Below are positions 52,752 to 61,380 of a stretch of 64,000 bases of DNA, piece after piece. The DNA lies in contig CP108521.1 of assembly GCA_035999765.1 (NCBI GenBank), positions 1,922,001 to 1,986,000 of the forward strand. The letters are read 5' to 3'. The translations under genes and the position numbers were made by a program. Below the pieces are notes generated by a model. It was given only the letters and a program-made list of their open reading frames with translations, made no database searches and was not told where the DNA came from. The stretch comes from Streptomyces sp. NBC_01231. GTDB lineage: Bacteria > Actinomycetota > Actinomycetes > Streptomycetales > Streptomycetaceae. How positions within the stretch are numbered: the stretch's first letter is position 1; the number at the start of each line of letters is the position of its first letter.

Positions 52752-52782
52752 AAGGCCGGTCCGCCTCAGGCGGACCGGCCTT
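52752..52782. terminator. Bidirectional terminator, exonuclease gene and tRNA-Val
   Basis: Perfect 14-bp stem AAGGCCGGTCCGCC / GGCGGACCGGCCTT with a TCA loop, followed by T residues in both directions. Confidence 0.9.
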
Positions 52783-52788
52783 TCCCGG

Positions 52789-52860
52789 TGGGCGATACTG
52801 GGTTCGAACCAGTGACCTCTTCGGTGTGAACGAAGCGCTCTCCCACTGAGCTAATCGCCC
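52789..52860 (-). tRNA. tRNA-Val (anticodon CAC), copy 1
   Basis: 72 nt folding into a full cloverleaf: acceptor GGGCGAT/ATCGCCC, D-arm GCTC/GAGC, anticodon stem CTTCG/CGAAG with loop TTCACAC (anticodon CAC, codon GUG), T-arm ACTGG/CCAGT with TTCGAAC, discriminator A. CCA is not encoded. Identical to copy 2 at 63170-63241. Confidence 0.96.
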
Positions 52861-52899
52861 GGGAACGCACTGAACAATACAGGTCTCCGCGGGTTTCCT

Positions 52900-53346
52900 T
52901 CAAACCGTTCCCAAGTAGCCGACCAGACCGCGCCGCCCCGCCCGCATCATCAGCCGGTGATTGGCACGGAACACCGGCCGCCCCGGTACGGCGAACCGCC
53001 TGAGCAGTGGCTTGTTGACGTCGACCACCTGCTCGTAGCGGGCCAGGCTGCCCGTGCCGTCCGCGCTGATCGTCCAGCGGGCCCAGCCGTCGATGTCGCC
53101 GGACAGGGCGACCTCCAGGATCCCGGCCGCCGGATCGCGACGCACTTCACGGGCGGTGAAGGTCATGCCGTACGGCAGGAGGGAGCGGATCGTGACCACT
53201 CCGGTCGTCGCGTCGATCCGGTTCACCTCGCGCACCTGGCGCCACCAGCGGGGATAGTCCTCGACCCGCTCCAGCGCGTCGTACACGACGGCGGGGTCGG
53301 CGGGCAGGGGCCACCGGCTGCGGAAGCGGTATCGGGTCCAGTCCAT
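52900..53346 (-). CDS. SRPBCC (polyketide cyclase/START-like) protein
   Basis: A 148-aa single-domain protein. The start ATG gives MDWTRYRFRSRWPLPADPAVVYDALERVEDYPRWWRQV, the usual SRPBCC opening, followed by alternating strands and a C-terminal helix with NHRLMMRAGRRGL. These proteins bind hydrophobic ligands in a helix-grip cavity; the ligand here is unknown. Divergent from the large membrane protein across a perfect palindrome. Confidence 0.88.
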   Translation of the reverse strand: MDWTRYRFRSRWPLPADPAVVYDALERVEDYPRWWRQVREVNRIDATTGVVTIRSLLPYGMTFTAREVRRDPAAGILEVALSGDIDGWARWTISADGTGSLARYEQVVDVNKPLLRRFAVPGRPVFRANHRLMMRAGRRGLVGYLGTV

Positions 53347-53389
53347 GAGCGGATTCTTCCCGTCGGCGGGCTCGGTGAGGCATATCTGA

Positions 53390-53421
53390 GTACGGCATGA
53401 GTACGCGCACTCATGCCGTAC
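53390..53421. promoter_or_regulatory. Perfect 13-bp palindrome, candidate operator
   Basis: GTACGGCATGAGT-acgcgc-ACTCATGCCGTAC, a perfect 13-bp inverted repeat in the divergent gap between the SRPBCC gene and the membrane protein gene. It contains one possible start codon (ATG 53413) of the latter, which favours a start further down. Likely site for a dimeric repressor; no regulator gene lies adjacent. Confidence 0.6.
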
Positions 53422-53448
53422 GACGTGACGCGGAACACACTCGACGGC

Positions 53449-55980
53449 ATGACGCACATCCCGCCGCCCGCCGAGGAATTGCGGCTCCTCGACGCCGAGC
53501 TGTGGCAACTGGACGCCCGCCGGGCCCAGTTGCTGTCACGTCGCGCCTGGCTGGTAGCCCTTCTGCAGCAGCCGCAAGCCCAGCCCCGGACCCAGGCCCA
53601 TTCGGCGCCGACGCCCGCGGTTCCGCCGCGCCCGGAGGCTTCCGCCCCCAGCGTGCAGAACCTCCTCCTCCTGCTCGGCGGTGTCCTGCTCACCATCGCG
53701 GCGATGGTGTTCACCCTGGTCAGTTGGGGGCACCTGGGGATCACCGGGCGGGCCCTGGTGCTGGGCGTGGTCACGCTGGCCGCGCTCGCCGGGCCTGCGG
53801 TGCTGCTGAGGCGGGGGCTGCGCTCGACGGCGGAGTCGGTGGCGGGCCTCGGGCTCGCGCTGACGGTGCTGGACGCCTACGCCCTGCACGAGGCCGCCCT
53901 CGCCGGAACCGACGGCACCGGGTACGCGGCGGTCGCCTCGGCCGTACTGGCGGGAGTGTGGGCCGCGTACGGTCTGCCACCGGCCACGGCCGCGCTGCGC
54001 CTGCCCCTGCCGACCGCCCTGACCGCGGCCCAGCTGCCGCTGCTGCTCTGGGCGATCGCGGCGGACGCCGGTCCGTACGGGATCACGGCCGCGCTGCTGG
54101 TGACGGCCGGGGCCGACACCGCTGTGGCGCTCCGTACGAGCGCCCGGTCCGTGAGGGTCGTCGCCGCCGTCGGCGCGTACGGCACGGGCGCCTGGGGGGT
54201 GTTGGCTGCCGGTTGGCTTTGCTGGACGGCCACCGGTCCGGGCGGCGTCGCCCGGGCGGCGGCGCTCCTCCTCCTCGCGGCCGCGATCGCGCTGGGCGCG
54301 GCCTGGTGGAGCGAAGGCGAGAAGCGGACCGTCGGTCTCACCGTCACCTCGGGACTGCTCGTGGTCGCCGCGTTCGGCGGTGTGCTGCGCTCCGCGCTGC
54401 CGGAGGCGTGGACGGTACCGGCCCATCTGGCGTGCGGGATCGCCCTGTTGGCCGTGGCGCGGTTCGGGCGCCTGCCCGAAGCGGTGCGGCACGGCCTCGC
54501 CTGGGCCTCCGGCTCCGTACAGGCACTCGCCGTGCTGTGGACGCTGCCCGTCCTCACCGTCACGCTGCTGGGGCCGGTCGGCCGGGTGGCGCGCGCGTGG
54601 ACCGGCGCTCCCTCGGACGCCCGGGACGCGGCGACCGTCGGCGTGCCCTGGCCGCCGCACGCCGTGCCGGTCCCCGTCGTCCTCGTGGCCGTGGCGGGCG
54701 TGCTCGTCCTGGCGGTCCGGGACACGACGTGGCGGCCCCGGGCCCTGACCGGTGCGCTGGGGTTGCTCTGGGCCACGGCCGCGACCCTTCCGGCGGTCCT
54801 CGAACTCCCCTACGCGGTCGGCCTGTCGGTCCTCGGCGTCACGGTCGCCGCGACCCTCGCGGCGGCGGGAGCCGTACACCGCGCGACACCGGTGCGGCAG
54901 GACACGGTGGCCAGCGGCACGCCCTCGACCGCGCCCGGAGGGACGCCGTCACCGGCCCCGGACTCGCCCGCTCCACCGGTCGCCGCGTCCCGGCCCACCG
55001 CGACGCCGACGTCCGTACGGAACTTCCCGCCCGCTCGGACCACGGCCACCGTCCTCGCCCTGGTCGCCTCGCTCGACCTCGCCTTCCTCTCCCTCGCCAC
55101 GCAGACCGCGACGCTCGTCGTGCTGGCCGCGCTGACCACGCTGTTCACAGCCGCCTCCTGGCGCTCGCGCCTCGCCCCGGTCACCGCGCCGGCCGCGCTC
55201 GCGTACGCCGCCGCACTGGCCTGCGCGACGGGTGCCGCCGCGCACTGGACGCCGGCGCACACCGCCCTGCTGGTCCTCGCGGTGCCCGCGGTCGCCGCGC
55301 TGCTCGCGTCGCGACTCGGCAGCTCCCCGGCGACGGTGCCGGTCGAAGTGGCGGGCGCCGCCGCCGGGCTGCTCGCCGTTGCCCTCGCCGGCACCGACCT
55401 GCCCGTGCTCGCCCTGGTCCTGGCCCTGTGCGGAGTGATCACGGCAGGCACGGCCCTACGACCGGACCGTCGCCCCCTCGGCTACGCGGCCACCGCCCTC
55501 TTCGTGCTCGCCACCTGGGTCCGTCTGGCCTCCTGGGACGTCGGGACCCCCGAGGCGTACACGCTCCCGGTCACCGTCCCCGCGCTGCTCGTGGGCGTGC
55601 TCCACCGACACCGCGACCCGCGGGCCTCGTCCTGGACGGCGTACGGCCCCGGACTCGCCGCCACCCTGCTCCCGAGCCTGGTCGCGGCCTGGGGCGACGC
55701 AGCCTGGACGCGCCCGCTGCTGCTCGGCGCGGCGGCTCTGCTGGTCACCCTGCTGGGCGCCCGCCACCATCTCCAGGCACCGCTCGTGCTCGGCGGCTCG
55801 GTACTCGCCCTGGTCGCCCTGCACGAGCTCGCGCCGTACCTCGTGCAGGTGACCGGGCTGCTCCCCCGCTGGGCACCCCCCGCCCTCGTCGGCCTGCTGC
55901 TGCTCGCACTCGGGGCGACGTACGAGCAGCGCATCCGGGACGTCCGACGGGTGCGGGAGGTGCTGGGGAGGATGAGCTGA
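53449..55980 (+). CDS. Large multi-spanning membrane protein (SCO7613-like)
   Basis: An 843-aa protein (start MTHIPPPAEELRLLDAELWQLDARR; ATG 53413 adds 12 residues but lies inside the palindrome). A short coiled N-terminus (RRAQLLSRRAWLVALL) and a Pro/Ala linker precede some 20 or more hydrophobic helices, rich in Ala, Leu and Val, broken by a Pro/Thr/Ser-rich loop near residues 490-530. This matches the streptomycete membrane family seen with SCO7613. No transport or catalytic motif is visible. Function unknown. Confidence 0.82.
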   Translation: MTHIPPPAEELRLLDAELWQLDARRAQLLSRRAWLVALLQQPQAQPRTQAHSAPTPAVPPRPEASAPSVQNLLLLLGGVLLTIAAMVFTLVSWGHLGITGRALVLGVVTLAALAGPAVLLRRGLRSTAESVAGLGLALTVLDAYALHEAALAGTDGTGYAAVASAVLAGVWAAYGLPPATAALRLPLPTALTAAQLPLLLWAIAADAGPYGITAALLVTAGADTAVALRTSARSVRVVAAVGAYGTGAWGVLAAGWLCWTATGPGGVARAAALLLLAAAIALGAAWWSEGEKRTVGLTVTSGLLVVAAFGGVLRSALPEAWTVPAHLACGIALLAVARFGRLPEAVRHGLAWASGSVQALAVLWTLPVLTVTLLGPVGRVARAWTGAPSDARDAATVGVPWPPHAVPVPVVLVAVAGVLVLAVRDTTWRPRALTGALGLLWATAATLPAVLELPYAVGLSVLGVTVAATLAAAGAVHRATPVRQDTVASGTPSTAPGGTPSPAPDSPAPPVAASRPTATPTSVRNFPPARTTATVLALVASLDLAFLSLATQTATLVVLAALTTLFTAASWRSRLAPVTAPAALAYAAALACATGAAAHWTPAHTALLVLAVPAVAALLASRLGSSPATVPVEVAGAAAGLLAVALAGTDLPVLALVLALCGVITAGTALRPDRRPLGYAATALFVLATWVRLASWDVGTPEAYTLPVTVPALLVGVLHRHRDPRASSWTAYGPGLAATLLPSLVAAWGDAAWTRPLLLGAAALLVTLLGARHHLQAPLVLGGSVLALVALHELAPYLVQVTGLLPRWAPPALVGLLLLALGATYEQRIRDVRRVREVLGRMS

Positions 55981-55998
55981 CCCCGAAACAGCCCCTGG

Positions 55999-58734
55999 CT
56001 AGGGCATCTTGTCCCCGAGCAGTGCCAGGTTCTCGATGGCGGCGAGGCCGTAGAGCGCGGTGGTGTTCGTGGACACCCACGGGGCCTCGCTGCCCGGCAC
56101 CAGGGTGGTCGGGCCGCTCAGCTTCTCCGTCTTCCAGGGGTCCGACTCCAGGTAGCCGTCGGAGTCGTAGAACTTCTCCCACGCCCGCTTGGCGAGCTTC
56201 GCGTCACCGGTCTTCACGGCGGCGTACGCGTCCAGGCGCGAGTGGCCCTGGAACAGCAGCAGGGATCCGAAGTTGGTGCCGTAGCGTGCGACCTGTTCCG
56301 CCTTGGTGGCGTTGAAGAAGCGGCAGTAGTCGAAGTACGCCTCGTTGAACTTGGGCATGTCGACGAGGTCGATGAGTTCGGCGCACAGTTCGTTGAGGCC
56401 GAAGACGGCGGACAGGTGCGAGACGCTCACGACCGGTGCCGAGGCGACCGCGAACTTGCCCGTGTCCAGGTCGTACAGGCCACTGCCCTGCACGAAGCCG
56501 TTGGGCTGGGCGGCGATGCCCTCCATCGTCGACAGTACGCGCGCCTTGGCCTTCTCCCACTTGGGACCCTTGCGTTCCCACTCCGTCAGCCAGGCCGACA
56601 CCAGGCCGCTCCAGTCCGTACCGAAACCGACCGACAAGGCGTGCCGGTCGGGAGTGTAGGGCTCGGTGCGGATCTTGCGCAGCGGGTCGAGGACCAGGAA
56701 CGTCTCGTCGGAGTCGACGTTGGCGTGCATGAGGTCGCCGACGCGTTCGTCGGCGGTGAGGAAGTAGTAGTAGCGCCGGTAGGTGGTGTTGGCGATCCGC
56801 TGCTGCTTGGCACTGTCCGCGAAGTGCTGCACACCGTGCCGGGTGCCGAGACCGGCCCACTTGCCCAGGTGGTACACGTCGACCTCACCGGTGTGCCGGG
56901 TCATCGCCTCGGCGAACCGGAAGATGTCCGCCCGCCCGGACCGGATGTACGCGAACCAGAGCCACAGGTCGGGCGACAGCTCCGAGTTGTCCCAGGCGTA
57001 GCCGCCGATGTCGTACCGCCACTGGTGCCGGACGGTGTCGTAGGTGTGCATGATGTCGCCGTAGTCCCAGAAGCCGTACCAACGGCGTTGCTGCACCTGG
57101 TCCTTGTAGTAGGTGAGGAGGAAGTCGAGGTGGTCCTCGATCTTCGCCTTGGCGGGCGTGGAGCGGTCCGGCTCGGAGTAGAGGCCCGGGCCGAAGACGC
57201 CGGCCTTGATGAGTTGCTTGGGCGGGGCGGCCAGCTGGGGCAGCACCCGTACGGCCTCGACCTGTTCGGCAAGCTTCTCGGCGCTCGGCGTGGACTCGTT
57301 GGCCCAGAAGAGGAGTTCGGAGGTGCGGGCGATGCCGTACGGCGTGCCGAACTCGGGCTCGTAGTCCTCGTAGGTGATGTTGAGGCCTTCGAGCTGCTCG
57401 GCGAACGTGTCCTGGCCCATGCCGTCGTGGTAGAAGCGCAGGTCCATGGGCTGCGCCTCGGGCGACCAGAGCCAGAGAGTGACCTCGGCCTCGTCGGTCT
57501 GGGCGTCACGGATGTCGAGCTGCGCGGGGAACTTCTCCCAGAAGTCCCGCAGCCCGAACGAGAATCCGCCGCTCGCACCGCCGACGTACCCGAAGCCGGA
57601 GGCACGCTCGCCGCCGCCGGCACCGATCCAGCCGTGCCCCTTCTTGGTGCGCTTGCGCAGGGTGAAGCCGTCGGCGGAGAGCTGGGAGAGGGTGTAGTCG
57701 CCCCACTCGGGGATGTACTGGAGCCGCGTGGTGACCCGCTGGTCCCAGGTGGCGGGGTCGGGCAGTTTCTCGCCCGCGTACTGGGCCGCCTGGACGGCGG
57801 CGCCGGGGTCGCGGCGCAGTCCGGTGATGCCCTTGACGGCCTCGCGCAGCAGGCCGGTGCCGTCGCCGCCGATGCGGACGTGGCGGTCGTACGACTGGTC
57901 GCGCATCGGCACGGTGAAGCGGACGCCGAGGCCGCGGATGAAGTCACCGCTCGCCTTGCCCGGCTCCTGCGTGCCGTCGAAGGTGATGGTGTGCACCATG
58001 CGGAAGGAGTCGGCGCCCGCGTAGAAGTAGAGGCGGATCGAGAACGGCAGCCAACTCCGGCCGCCCTTGCGGTGCTTGCCGTCGATCTTGACGACCGCCC
58101 GGACCGGGCCCTCCTGTTCGACGGTGACCGCGGAGATGGCTCCCTCGAAGCGCTCGGTCTTCACCGAGCCCTGGTCCTCGTCCTCGATCTCGGGCTGCCG
58201 GATCAGGACGAGCCGGCCGTTCTTGGCGATCTCCGTCGAGCCACGGGTGACCGACTTGATCAGCGTGGCGCCGGACTTGCCGATCTTCGCGGTGATGACC
58301 CCGGTGGAGACGGTGATGGTGCCGCCGCTCTTGTCGACGCTGACCTTCTTGTCGGGGGCGGCCGGGGCGCCGGCGGCGAGCGTGAGCTTCCCGGAGCCCG
58401 AACTGACCGCGTGGGCGGTCCACTTGAGGGATCCGTCCGGCCAGTAGGCGGTCGGCCAGGACTGCACGGGGACGCCCTTGCCGTCCCCGTCCGTCACCGC
58501 GAACTTCTGGTCCTCCTGGTAGACGCCCTTCGGCCAGGGGACACCGACGGTGGAGCCGGGCGCGGCGCCAAGGCCGCCGTCCTCCAGCCAGTCGAGGGTC
58601 ACGGGGGCGTCACCGGCGTCGGCGGCTCTCGGCGCCGCCTGCGCGTCCTTCGCTCCTAGCGCCCAGCTGAACTGTGCGGCGGCGCCGGCGACGGCGGCCG
58701 CCTTGAGAAGGGACCTGCGGGGGATGGGAGACAT
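55999..58734 (-). CDS. Exported exo-rhamnogalacturonan lyase family protein (PcRGLX/YetA-like, PL26 type)
   Basis: A 911-aa secreted protein. The N-terminus is a Tat signal (R6-R7 in IPRRSLLKAAAVAGAAA, cleavage near AQA, residue 33). Three regions follow: a beta-rich N-terminal domain (~40-310), a middle domain, and an (alpha/alpha)-barrel with YYKDQVQQRRWYGFWDYGDIMHTYD and WDNSELSPDLWLWFAYIRSGR. The set matches the PcRGLX/YetA group, lyases that release unsaturated disaccharides from rhamnogalacturonan I of pectin. Upstream in-frame residues are not conserved. It ends the minus-strand transporter locus. Exact substrate is inferred. Confidence 0.88.
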   Translation of the reverse strand: MSPIPRRSLLKAAAVAGAAAQFSWALGAKDAQAAPRAADAGDAPVTLDWLEDGGLGAAPGSTVGVPWPKGVYQEDQKFAVTDGDGKGVPVQSWPTAYWPDGSLKWTAHAVSSGSGKLTLAAGAPAAPDKKVSVDKSGGTITVSTGVITAKIGKSGATLIKSVTRGSTEIAKNGRLVLIRQPEIEDEDQGSVKTERFEGAISAVTVEQEGPVRAVVKIDGKHRKGGRSWLPFSIRLYFYAGADSFRMVHTITFDGTQEPGKASGDFIRGLGVRFTVPMRDQSYDRHVRIGGDGTGLLREAVKGITGLRRDPGAAVQAAQYAGEKLPDPATWDQRVTTRLQYIPEWGDYTLSQLSADGFTLRKRTKKGHGWIGAGGGERASGFGYVGGASGGFSFGLRDFWEKFPAQLDIRDAQTDEAEVTLWLWSPEAQPMDLRFYHDGMGQDTFAEQLEGLNITYEDYEPEFGTPYGIARTSELLFWANESTPSAEKLAEQVEAVRVLPQLAAPPKQLIKAGVFGPGLYSEPDRSTPAKAKIEDHLDFLLTYYKDQVQQRRWYGFWDYGDIMHTYDTVRHQWRYDIGGYAWDNSELSPDLWLWFAYIRSGRADIFRFAEAMTRHTGEVDVYHLGKWAGLGTRHGVQHFADSAKQQRIANTTYRRYYYFLTADERVGDLMHANVDSDETFLVLDPLRKIRTEPYTPDRHALSVGFGTDWSGLVSAWLTEWERKGPKWEKAKARVLSTMEGIAAQPNGFVQGSGLYDLDTGKFAVASAPVVSVSHLSAVFGLNELCAELIDLVDMPKFNEAYFDYCRFFNATKAEQVARYGTNFGSLLLFQGHSRLDAYAAVKTGDAKLAKRAWEKFYDSDGYLESDPWKTEKLSGPTTLVPGSEAPWVSTNTTALYGLAAIENLALLGDKMP

Positions 58735-58840
58735 AGAGATGCAGCCTTTCCTTTCCGTGCGGGGGAAGCAGGGGTGGTCAGGGGCATGACAGTTAGAGGT
58801 ACGGCGCCGGAGCGCCGCCCTGGTGAGAGGGCACCGCCCG

Positions 58841-59440
58841 TCAGCGGCGCCGACAGCGCTCCTCGACGGCGACGGCCGCCGCGGCGACGGCCCCGAGGAC
58901 CGGGACCGCCAGCGGCGCCGCGAACCAGGCGGACACCACCACGACCGCGAGCCCGCCCACGAGCAGGAAGGACCCGGCGGGGTCGAGCACCGTACGGCGA
59001 CCCGCCGCCGCGAGCAGGACCCGCCAGGCGGCACCCGGTGTCCAGACCGCCGACGCCCGCAGCCCGGCCACGACCAGACCGATCAGCGCGAACACACCGA
59101 CGGCTCCGACCAGCGGCCCGCCGGGAATCCCGGCCCGGGCGGCCTGCACGTCCACCCAGACCGCGGCGAGAGCAGCCCAGCCGGCCAGCCCGACGACCCA
59201 TCCGCCGCGCACCGCGGCCCGGAAGTCGGCGACGAACTCCCGCCACCCGCCCACCTCATGGGCGGTACGACGGCGCAGATGCCGCGCCCCGGCGGCGAAT
59301 GCGGCCGGGTAGGTGACCACCCCCAGGGAGGCCACCGCGATCCACACTCCGGTGAGCAGACACTCGGCGAACACGGCGAACCGTTCGGCGAGGACTGACT
59401 CCCCGCGCGGGGCCTTTGCCTTGACCTGTGCCTCGGCCAT
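58841..59440 (-). CDS. DUF624 (YesL-like) membrane protein
   Basis: A 199-aa protein with about five spans (TGVWIAVASLGVVTYPAAFAAG; VGLAGWAALAAVWVDV; AVGVFALIGLVVAGL). DUF624 members such as B. subtilis YesL belong to rhamnogalacturonan gene clusters, which agrees with its neighbours. The start is ATG, 6 bp after the downstream-type permease. Function is unknown, possibly an accessory part of the transporter. Confidence 0.85.
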   Translation of the reverse strand: MAEAQVKAKAPRGESVLAERFAVFAECLLTGVWIAVASLGVVTYPAAFAAGARHLRRRTAHEVGGWREFVADFRAAVRGGWVVGLAGWAALAAVWVDVQAARAGIPGGPLVGAVGVFALIGLVVAGLRASAVWTPGAAWRVLLAAAGRRTVLDPAGSFLLVGGLAVVVVSAWFAAPLAVPVLGAVAAAAVAVEERCRRR

Positions 59441-59446
59441 GCCTGC

Positions 59447-60382
59447 TCAGCCCTTCAGTCCGGACGTCGCCATGCCGTCGATCAGATAGCGCTGGAAGGC
59501 GAGGAAGAAGGCGAGCACCGGCAGCAGGGCGACCAGCGACATCGCGATCATCCCGCCGTAGTTCGCCACGCCTTCCTGGTCCACGAACATCTTCAGGCCC
59601 AGGGAGACCGTGTACTTGTCGGGCTCGTTGAGGTAGATCAGCGGGCCCATGAAGTCGTTCCAGGAGTTGATGAAGGTGAAGATCGCGCTGGTGATCAGAG
59701 CCGGTCGGCACAGCGGGAGCACGATCGACCAGTAGATGCGGAGGTGCCCGCAGCCGTCGAGGCGGGCCGCCTCGTCGAGCTCCTTGGGCAGGTTGCGCAT
59801 GAACTGCATCATCAGGAAGACGAAGAACGCCTCCGTGGCGAGGTACTTCCCGAGCAGGAGCGGGGTGTACGTGTTGATCAGTCCCATGTTGCGGAACAGC
59901 ACGTACTGCGGGATCAGCAACACGTGGTACGGCAGCAGCAGCGTGCCGATCATCAGCGTGAACAGCAGATTCCGACCCGCGAACCTGATCTTCGCGAAGG
60001 CGTAGGCCGTCAGCGAGCAGGACGCCAGGATCCCGATCACCGAACCGAGCGCGAGGAAGATCGAGTTGAAGAAGAAGGTGGAGATCGAGATGTCCGCGAT
60101 GCCGTCGGTGAGGCTCGTGTAGTTGGAGGTGATCGGGTCGCCCGGGAAGAGGTCCAGGCTGCCGACGATGTCCTCGCTCTTCTTGAAGGAGCCGCCGATG
60201 ACCCACAGCACCGGGTAGAGGATCACGGCCAGGATCGCGAGGGCTCCGATGTGCCAGGCGAGGGAACCGGGCAGCTTGCGCCTCAGGGCGCCGCCCGCCT
60301 TGCGGGACGGGGCCGGCGCGATGTCGGTGGCCGATGGGGGTGCCCCCGGGTCGAGCGAAGTCGAGAGATTGGGGGAGCTCAT
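59447..60382 (-). CDS. Carbohydrate ABC transporter permease 2 (MalG type)
   Basis: A 311-aa CUT1-class inner membrane permease with six spans. The EAA loop ELDEAARLDGCGHLRIYWSIVLPLCRPAL contacts the ATPase. The N-terminal ~35 residues are Pro/Ser-rich and cytoplasmic. ATG overlaps the stop of permease 1 (ATGA). The nearest relatives by pattern are LplC/YtcP-type permeases for oligogalacturonide or rhamnogalacturonan fragments. Confidence 0.93.
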   Translation of the reverse strand: MSSPNLSTSLDPGAPPSATDIAPAPSRKAGGALRRKLPGSLAWHIGALAILAVILYPVLWVIGGSFKKSEDIVGSLDLFPGDPITSNYTSLTDGIADISISTFFFNSIFLALGSVIGILASCSLTAYAFAKIRFAGRNLLFTLMIGTLLLPYHVLLIPQYVLFRNMGLINTYTPLLLGKYLATEAFFVFLMMQFMRNLPKELDEAARLDGCGHLRIYWSIVLPLCRPALITSAIFTFINSWNDFMGPLIYLNEPDKYTVSLGLKMFVDQEGVANYGGMIAMSLVALLPVLAFFLAFQRYLIDGMATSGLKG

Positions 60383-61380
60383 CGGGCGCCCTCCTCGTAG
60401 TGCACCCAGCGCTTCTGGGACCAGAACAGCACCGCCGTCACCAGGGCGACCGCGACGAGCAGCATCCAGGCCATGGCGGAGGCCATGCCCATGCGGCTGT
60501 TCTCGAAGCCCTGGACGTAGAGGTAGCAGGTGTAGACCATCGAGCCGTCGGCCGGACCGCAGGCGTTGCTTCCGGCGCCGCCGCCGACGATGTAGGCGGA
60601 GCTGAAGATCTGGAAGGAGTGGATGGTCTCCAGCAGGACGTTGAAGAAGAGGACCGGGGAGATCATGGGCAGGGTGATGTTCCAGAACCGGCGCAGCGTG
60701 CCCGCCCCGTCGACCTCGGCCGCCTCGTACAGCTCGCGCGGGACCTGCTTGAGTCCGGCCAGGAAGATCACCATGGGGGCGCCGAACTGCCAGACGGTGA
60801 GCGCCACCAGGCTGTAGATGATCATCTCCGGGTCGCCGGTCCAGCCGCCGACATCGATACCGAAGAGCTTCTGCGTACGGTCGACGATCGCGTCGTCGGA
60901 GAAGATCGCCTTCCAGACGATGGCGACGGAGACGCTCGCCCCGATCAGCGACGGCGCGTAGAAGGCGGCCCGGTAGAAGGCCTGGCCACGCCGCTTCTGG
61001 GCGAGCAGCAGCGCCACGCCGAGGGCGAGCAGCAACTTGAGCGGCGTACCGACGACGACATACCAGAGCGTCACCCTCACCGAGTGGCGCCAGCGAGGGT
61101 CGCCGAACATCTCGGAGAAGTTGTCGAGCCCGATCCACTTCGGCGCGTCGAACAGGTTGTAGTCCGTGAACGCGAAGTAGAGCGAGGCGACCATCGGGCC
61201 CGCTGTCAGCAGCAGGAACCCGGCGATCCACGGAGACATGAAGAGATAGCCGGCCAGGTTCTCCCGGCGGCCCCGCCGCTTGAGTGCGGCGGGGCGCGGG
61301 GAGTTCACCGGACCGTGCCGCGGCTCGGAGTCCTTGGACAGGCCCTCCATCGCAGGGGCGTGTGTCACGGTGGTTCCCAT
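60379..61380 (-). CDS. Carbohydrate ABC transporter permease 1 (MalF/LplB type)
   Basis: A 333-aa permease with six spans, the first being LFMSPWIAGFLLLTAGPMVASLYFAF. The EAA loop is ELYEAAEVDGAGTLRRFWNITLPMISPVL. Start ATG overlaps the solute-binding protein stop (TGATG). An insert SNACGPADGSMVYTC between spans 5 and 6 has a Cys pair that could bridge outside the cell. It pairs with permease 2. Confidence 0.93.
   Translation of the reverse strand: MGTTVTHAPAMEGLSKDSEPRHGPVNSPRPAALKRRGRRENLAGYLFMSPWIAGFLLLTAGPMVASLYFAFTDYNLFDAPKWIGLDNFSEMFGDPRWRHSVRVTLWYVVVGTPLKLLLALGVALLLAQKRRGQAFYRAAFYAPSLIGASVSVAIVWKAIFSDDAIVDRTQKLFGIDVGGWTGDPEMIIYSLVALTVWQFGAPMVIFLAGLKQVPRELYEAAEVDGAGTLRRFWNITLPMISPVLFFNVLLETIHSFQIFSSAYIVGGGAGSNACGPADGSMVYTCYLYVQGFENSRMGMASAMAWMLLVAVALVTAVLFWSQKRWVHYEEGAR

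Noticed and set aside
53413..53448. ATG at 53413 as the start of the large membrane protein
   Set aside because: It lies within a perfect palindrome and gives a non-conserved MPYDVTRNTLDG; the ATG at 53449 fits the family start, though this is not proven.
56242..58659. 805-aa open frame opposite the rhamnogalacturonan lyase gene
   Set aside because: Shadow frame of a well-supported gene with Tat signal and family domains; the antisense product has no recognisable fold.
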